Source: Kutzneria sp. CA-103260 (lineage in GTDB: Bacteria > Actinomycetota > Actinomycetes > Mycobacteriales > Pseudonocardiaceae). From it: DNA of 64,000 nucleotides. The notes beneath the pieces are model-generated. The model did no database searches and was not told the DNA's origin. It saw nothing but the letters and a program-made list of their open reading frames with translations. The position numbers and the translations under genes are program-made. The stretch is taken from NCBI RefSeq assembly GCF_018263855.1, contig NZ_CP073318.1:6882001-6946000 (forward strand). The letters are read 5' to 3'. This document shows, in pieces, positions 60,083-64,000 of the stretch. Every line of letters begins with the position of its first letter. The stretch's first letter is position 1.

Positions 60083-61461
60083 AGCGACTCCCGGAACCGC
60101 CGGGTGCCGTCCGCGATCTTGCCGACGATCTCCTCGACCTGGGCCACGGTGGTGATCAGCGGCGGCGCGATCCGCATCGTCGGGTGCACGTAGCGCAGCC
60201 CGTGGGAACGCTTGCCCGCGCCGGCCATGAACTCCACGTACACCCCGGACCGGATCACGTTGGCCCGCAACGCGTCCAGCCGCGAGGCGGCCAGGTCGGA
60301 CAGCTCGACGCCGTGCATCACACCCTGGCCCCTGGCCTCGGTGTACAGGTCCGGGAACTGGCGCACCAGCTCGGAGTCCAACAGCCGGGACAGGTGCGCG
60401 CCGAGCTCCCGGGAGTGGCCCAGCAGGTCGGCCTCCACGATGTGCCGCAGGCCGTCGTGGATCACGGCGCACGTGACCGGCCGCAGGTCCGAGGTGGCGA
60501 CCGCGCCCGAACTGCGGGTCTTCAGCGTGCGCCGGGCGATCACCATCGAGGTGGACAGCATCCCCATGCCGAGGCTCTTGCCGATGACCGTGATGTCGGT
60601 CGGCACCGGTCCGTCCTCGTCGCGCATCGCGAAGAACTGGCCGGACTTGGCGAAGGTCAGCACCTCGTCGGCAACCAGCAGCACCTCGTTGTCGGCGCAC
60701 AGCGTGGCCAGGCCGCGCAGGTATCCGTTGGCCGGCACCAGAATGCCGGCGTCGCCCTGGATCGGCTCGACCACCACGGCCAGCAGCCGGTCGGCGTTCT
60801 CGGCGAAGTACTCGCGCAGCGCGTCGGCGTCGCCGAACGGGATGTGCTCGACCCGGATGCCGTACTGGTCGTCGGCAGCCGGTCCGGGCAGGCCGATCCG
60901 GTAGTGCCGGCGGTTGAGCAGCGGCAGCAGGCCGTCGGTCCAGCCGTGCCAGGCCCCCTCGAACGCGAGGATCGTGTCCCGCTTCTCCTTGCCGGGCTTG
61001 GGCCGCAGCCGGCGGGTGTCGAACCGCGACTCCAGCACCAGCCGGATCGCCAGCTCCATGCCCTCCGAGCCGGAGTTGCGCCCGCTGGCGTGGTACTCGC
61101 CGGCCGGGAAGTGCTGGCCCCACAGGCCTTCCGGGCCGAACAGCCAGTCCAGCATGCGGGCGCGTTCCAGGGACGCCAGCTCGTCGGTGACGTAGCCGGC
61201 CTCGCCCAGCGCCCGCTGCAGCGACTGCCGCGCGACCGGGTGGCCGGCGCCGAGGCAGGCGCTGCCGTAGCCGCCGCTGGTGTCGAGCAGCCGGAACAGC
61301 TCGCCGTCGGACAGGTCGGCGGCCTCGATCTCGATGCCCTGGCCGCGCAGGCACGCGAACGGCAGCGGGGTCCGGTCGTAGTGGTTGAAGTGCAGTTCCT
61401 GGCTGCGCCGGAGCTGGGCCAGGTCGGCGGCGGTGAGCTGGGACTTCGCAGGAGCGGACAA
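60079..61461 (-). CDS. Class III PLP-dependent aminotransferase
   Basis: 460 aa from TTG 61461 with GGGGGAG just upstream; the longer open frame runs back through the ACP gene in another frame. GSA-type fold: FRLLDTSGGYGSACLGAGHP, HASGRNSGSEGMELAIRLVL (cofactor phosphate region), AFEGAWHGWTDGLLPLLNRR, VVVEPIQGDAGILVPANGYL, LLVADEVLTFAKSGQFFAMR (Asp for the pyridine nitrogen) and TVIGKSLGMGMLSTSM (Schiff-base Lys). It transfers an amino group to an aldehyde or keto substrate, probably on the ACP-bound or released chain of this pathway. 38 bp downstream of the ACP gene. Confidence 0.9.
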   Translation of the reverse strand: MSAPAKSQLTAADLAQLRRSQELHFNHYDRTPLPFACLRGQGIEIEAADLSDGELFRLLDTSGGYGSACLGAGHPVARQSLQRALGEAGYVTDELASLERARMLDWLFGPEGLWGQHFPAGEYHASGRNSGSEGMELAIRLVLESRFDTRRLRPKPGKEKRDTILAFEGAWHGWTDGLLPLLNRRHYRIGLPGPAADDQYGIRVEHIPFGDADALREYFAENADRLLAVVVEPIQGDAGILVPANGYLRGLATLCADNEVLLVADEVLTFAKSGQFFAMRDEDGPVPTDITVIGKSLGMGMLSTSMVIARRTLKTRSSGAVATSDLRPVTCAVIHDGLRHIVEADLLGHSRELGAHLSRLLDSELVRQFPDLYTEARGQGVMHGVELSDLAASRLDALRANVIRSGVYVEFMAGAGKRSHGLRYVHPTMRIAPPLITTVAQVEEIVGKIADGTRRFRESL

Positions 61462-61499
61462 GGGTTTCTCCCCCAGAGCTGGTGGTCGGCGGGACAGGT

Positions 61500-61769
61500 T
61501 CAGGCGACTGGCGTCTTCTCCTTGGCCGCGACCAGGCTCTCCACCAGCGCGAACACGCCGCCCAGGGTGGTGAAGTTCTCCGGCGAGAAGTCGTCGTCGG
61601 AGATGACCACGTCGAAGATGTCCTCGCACTGCACCCGCAGTTCGACGAAGCCCAGCGAGTCCAGCCCGTACAGGTCGCGCAGGCTGTCGTCCAGGGTCAT
61701 GCGCTCGGCCGGGACCTCGACCAGCACCTCGGAAGTGAGGATTCCCTTGATCGCCTGTAGAACATCCAT
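61500..61769 (-). CDS. Acyl carrier protein
   Basis: 89 aa from ATG 61769 with AGGAGGG upstream. Four-helix ACP: LQAIKGILTSEVLVEVPAER, LYGLDSLGFVELRVQCEDIF, with the phosphopantetheine Ser in DSL (Ser38), DFSPENFTTLGGVFALVESL. First gene of the coupled operon. An inverted repeat at 61799-61833 lies in its leader. Confidence 0.92.
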   Translation of the reverse strand: MDVLQAIKGILTSEVLVEVPAERMTLDDSLRDLYGLDSLGFVELRVQCEDIFDVVISDDDFSPENFTTLGGVFALVESLVAAKEKTPVA

Positions 61770-61798
61770 GGTTTTCCCTCCTGAGCGCCACGTGCGGC

Positions 61799-61833
61799 GG
61801 ATGCCCCGATCTTGGGTTTGGCCCGGGGCATCC
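61799..61833 (-). promoter_or_regulatory. Inverted repeat in the ACP leader
   Basis: GGATGCCCCG (61799-61808) and CGGGGCATCC (61824-61833) are a perfect 10-base inverted repeat 30 bases upstream of the ACP ATG, between the IS701-like gene and the operon. It may be an operator or an RNA hairpin; no T-tract, so not a classical terminator. Confidence 0.5.
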
Positions 61834-61870
61834 ACCAAGGCAGTCACGCTCAGTCCGTCACGTGGCGGGA

Positions 61871-61904
61871 AATCCGTCAGGTCAGCGGAATCCGTCAGGT
61901 CAGC
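61871..61904. repeat. Tandem 18-base repeat over the IS701-like stop
   Basis: AATCCGTCAGGTCAGCGG (61871-61888) is followed directly by AATCCGTCAGGTCAGC (61889-61904). The second copy contains the stop codon of the IS701-like gene (61902-61900). Confidence 0.7.
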
Positions 61905-63048
61905 AGGCGCGGCTGATCTCGTCGTCGCGGACGTCCCCGCTCAGCACAGCGACGGTGTGCGCGACCGAGGCCAGCGTGGTGTGCCGGTGCCAGCCGTCGT
62001 ACGACCGGCCGGTGTAGTCCCGAATGCCGACCTGGTCGGCTATCCGGGTGAAATCCCGGTCCACGCGCTGGGTGAGCCGGTCCAGCTCCAGCAGCTCGGC
62101 CGGCGGCTCGTCGAGCATGTCGGTGATCCAGAGCCGGGTCGGCCAGCCCCGCGCGCTGCCCCATTCACCCATCAGCAGCAGTTCGCCCGGCCGGCTCGGC
62201 AACGCCACCCGGACGGCGGCCACCAGCGTGGTCCGACCGGCCACCGTGACCGGGCGGCGCAGGTCCCGGCACATGCCGATGATCTCGCGCGCCGGCAGTT
62301 CGTCGTTGCCGCGCCCGGTCAGCACCGGGTCCCGCACGGTCAGCGGGAGCGCGCCGCCGATCCGGGCCAGCACCCGGCTCACCCGGCCCAGCAGGACAGC
62401 GACTTCGGTGTCCCGGCCGTCGATCACCACCGGTCGGGCCGGCAGGCCCCAGTCCGACGACATCGTCAGGTACGTCTCGACCGCGCAGTCGGCCGGTGAC
62501 TTCTCGGTCACCCCGTCGGGAATCGCCGCACGGGCCCGCCGCTCTCGGTCGTTGAGCCACGCCGTCGGCAGGTGCAGCCGCCAGTTGACCGGTGCGCTCA
62601 TGTCCGCGGAAGCCGCCCAGACACCGGTGGCGCGCTGGGCGTTGACCACCTGTCCGATATCGGCGAGAAAACGGCGCTCCACGCCGACGGAATGCTCGCC
62701 CGCCTTCTGGATGACCAGCGGGCGGACCACCCAGGCCCGCGGCGGCGCGATGGTGAAGACGTACTGGGCCAGTGCCCGGCGGACCAGCCGCCAGTCCCAG
62801 GTCGAACTGCTGACGAAATGGTGCAGTTTCTGCTCGGTCGTGGCACCGCCGATCAGCGCCGCGATGTTGCGGATCGATTTCCGGCCGTCCACTTCCAACA
62901 GGCCGCACACATACTCGGCGGCCCTGGCCCGCTGATCTTTTCTCGGCAGAGAAACGAACAGCCGGGAGCAGAGCTCGCCCAGCGTCGTGTCGCCGAGGTC
63001 GAGATCGCTCGGCATCCGCGCCCGTAAGCGCTCTTCTCCACACAGCAT
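61900..63048 (-). CDS. IS701-transposase-like protein, catalytically degenerate
   Basis: 382 aa from ATG 63048 (GGGGGAT upstream). It keeps the N-terminal pattern of IS701 transposases: RLFVSLPRKDQRARAAEYVC, GLLEVDGRKSIRNIAALIGG, QKLHHFVSSSTWDWRLVRRA. It also keeps the strand with VERRFLADIGQVVNAQRATG. But where active enzymes read VIDDTG-x-x-K, this protein has VIQKAGEHSVGV, so the first catalytic Asp pair is lost. No terminal inverted repeats seen. Such domesticated relatives are found beside actinomycete biosynthetic clusters and may act as regulators. It lies directly upstream of the ACP operon, same strand. Confidence 0.75.
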   Translation of the reverse strand: MLCGEERLRARMPSDLDLGDTTLGELCSRLFVSLPRKDQRARAAEYVCGLLEVDGRKSIRNIAALIGGATTEQKLHHFVSSSTWDWRLVRRALAQYVFTIAPPRAWVVRPLVIQKAGEHSVGVERRFLADIGQVVNAQRATGVWAASADMSAPVNWRLHLPTAWLNDRERRARAAIPDGVTEKSPADCAVETYLTMSSDWGLPARPVVIDGRDTEVAVLLGRVSRVLARIGGALPLTVRDPVLTGRGNDELPAREIIGMCRDLRRPVTVAGRTTLVAAVRVALPSRPGELLLMGEWGSARGWPTRLWITDMLDEPPAELLELDRLTQRVDRDFTRIADQVGIRDYTGRSYDGWHRHTTLASVAHTVAVLSGDVRDDEISRAC

Positions 63049-63425
63049 GACAGTTATCCCCCAGTGTGACGCACAATTGTCGTCGCCAGCCGCGCACATC
63101 CTTCCGGCCGGCGCCCCACCCGGACGTCGACATGACAGACTAGCGGCCGCGATCACCTCGCCCCCATGCCCACACAGCCCGGAAGCGTAGCCAACCATTG
63201 TCAGGGCGGACACCCGCATCACCGGGTTGGACCAGCCAATGATCATTCACTACGCGCGGTGACGGCACGATCGGGCGAGAATTCACTTCACCACGGGGGT
63301 AACATATTCAACCATCATTCGGCGATATTCACGAAAGGCACATCACCCGTGAACGGGCAACGTCCGTTTCACCGCCGCCGCTCGGCGGCACGGCGTCCGC
63401 CGAGCGGCGGCGACCCTGCGCCCGA
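63049..63425. other. Intergenic, A/T-richer promoter region
   Basis: 377 bases. The stretch 63230-63350 is A/T-rich for this DNA (GAGAATTCACTTCACCACG, AACATATTCAACCATCATTC, GATATTCACGAAAGG) and probably holds the promoter of the IS701-like gene and operon. TTCAC/TTCA motifs repeat. The stretch 63361-63415 has a CGCCGCCGCTCGGCGGC / CCGCCGAGCGGCGGCG inverted repeat, a strong hairpin that likely terminates the terpene-synthase-like gene. Confidence 0.55.
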
Positions 63426-64000
63426 TCAGCCCGCCGACCCCAGGACCGGCTCCGGGACCGCGTCCGAGCCCCAGCCGCGGAAGTCGCCGCACGAGTAGAA
63501 GACGGTGGACCATTCGAGCAGGCGGATGAGTTCAACGGCCGGGGCGAAGTCACGATCGACCAGGGCGGACAGCCGAGCGGTGGCGGATTCGGCCCGGCGG
63601 GCCAGTTCGGTGCGGACCTGGGCCGGGCTGACGCCGGGGTACATGAGGATGTTGTTGTCGCCGGTGCGGCTCTCGCGGTGGAAGGTGGCGAGGTCGTTGG
63701 CCAGTCGCACCACGACGGTGAGATCATCCAAAGAGGACACCAGGGCATCGAGGTGGTCGATGAGGTCGGCGTCGGCGGCGGTGGCCCACAGGGGGAAGTG
63801 GTTCATCCACAGGGTGACGCTGCTGGCATGGTCGAGGTAGTCGCGGATGTCGGTCCGGGGAATCTCGCCCCGGCTGACGAGCCAGTCGTAGCGGACGGCC
63901 TTGAGGTCGTCGGCGAACTTGGCCGCCCAGAGCTCGGCGAGCGCGGGGTAGAGCGGTTGTGCGCTGAGGTCCCGCTGGCAGGAGGACAGGGCGGTCAGCA
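63426..64000 (-). CDS. Class I terpene synthase-like protein, C-terminal part (runs off right edge)
   Basis: About 191 residues seen. The frame is open from the right edge to the stop at 63426: SCQRDLSAQPLYPALAELWA, DYLDHASSVTLWMNHFPLW, then VVRLANDLATFHRESRTGDN. R-x-x-NDLATFHRE matches the R...ND-x-x-(S/T)-x-x-x-E metal-binding (NSE) triad of class I terpene cyclases. The aspartate-rich DDxxD motif would be upstream of the window. It should cyclise a prenyl diphosphate. A substrate cannot be told from this part. It precedes the IS701-like gene on the same strand. Confidence 0.6.
   Translation of the reverse strand, partial: LTALSSCQRDLSAQPLYPALAELWAAKFADDLKAVRYDWLVSRGEIPRTDIRDYLDHASSVTLWMNHFPLWATAADADLIDHLDALVSSLDDLTVVVRLANDLATFHRESRTGDNNILMYPGVSPAQVRTELARRAESATARLSALVDRDFAPAVELIRLLEWSTVFYSCGDFRGWGSDAVPEPVLGSAG

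Noticed and set aside
60073..62499. 808-codon plus-strand frame
   Set aside because: Antisense to the aminotransferase, ACP and IS701-like genes, all with clear motifs.

Overview
The window is high-GC actinomycete DNA. The mycothiol deacetylase gene (mshB) places it in the Actinobacteria. PadR, LuxR-LAL, ECF-SigJ and class-III aminotransferase families, and frequent GTG starts with ATGA/GTGA stop-start overlaps, suggest Pseudonocardiales or a relative; the exact genus is inference.

Bases 1 to about 42,230 look like a large accessory (genomic island) region. It is a patchwork of conflict and defence genes, short hypothetical genes, mobile-element debris and broken genes. From left to right it holds: the end of a Qat-type defence operon (qatB and partial qatC, no qatA beside them); two integrase remnants; a STAND NTPase/TPR protein with an amyloid-like N-terminal motif (4931-7111); a zinc-cluster gene pair (7934-9852); a small gene plus caspase-WD40 protein (10250-12509); an MBL/monooxygenase/SigJ/NTF2 block (13056-16133); a graveyard of decayed genes (16.4-17.9 kb); a surface-anchored Tox-REase-5-like toxin with its Imm52-like immunity gene (18070-20717); a one-spacer type I-E-like CRISPR remnant (21.25 kb); a nucleotide-cyclase-like/STAND/TPR protein (21477-24137); a lipoprotein; a Ski2-like helicase with duplicated zinc ribbons (29726-33337); and an EACC1-like/caspase-STAND operon (34275-39888). 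The island ends with a tyrosine integrase (40340-41902) beside a flavoprotein gene that loses coding similarity at about 42,234, which I read as the right junction.

Three copies of a roughly 110-190 bp intergenic element (about 9878, 12649 and 16231) lie exactly between cargo blocks, so the caspase-WD40 unit and the MBL/SigJ unit are each bracketed by a pair. This is the most unusual non-coding signal in the window.

From about 42.5 kb to the end the DNA is tidier: mshB, two divergent LAL-type LuxR regulators, a small secreted protein, a PadR/carotenoid-oxygenase divergent pair, and a DUF222/HNH (13E12-type) element. A tightly coupled minus-strand biosynthetic operon (61769 down to 53626) follows. 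It encodes an ACP, a class-III aminotransferase, a hotdog thioesterase, a dehydratase-like protein lacking the usual catalytic acid, a ketosynthase, a Cys-less half-ketosynthase, an AMP-ligase-like protein, a type II thioesterase, an EamA exporter and an ornithine-cyclodeaminase-family enzyme. A catalytically degenerate IS701-like protein and the C-terminal part of a class I terpene-synthase-like protein lie upstream at the right edge. This looks like a small type II PKS-like pathway making an aminated acyl product; the product is unknown to me.
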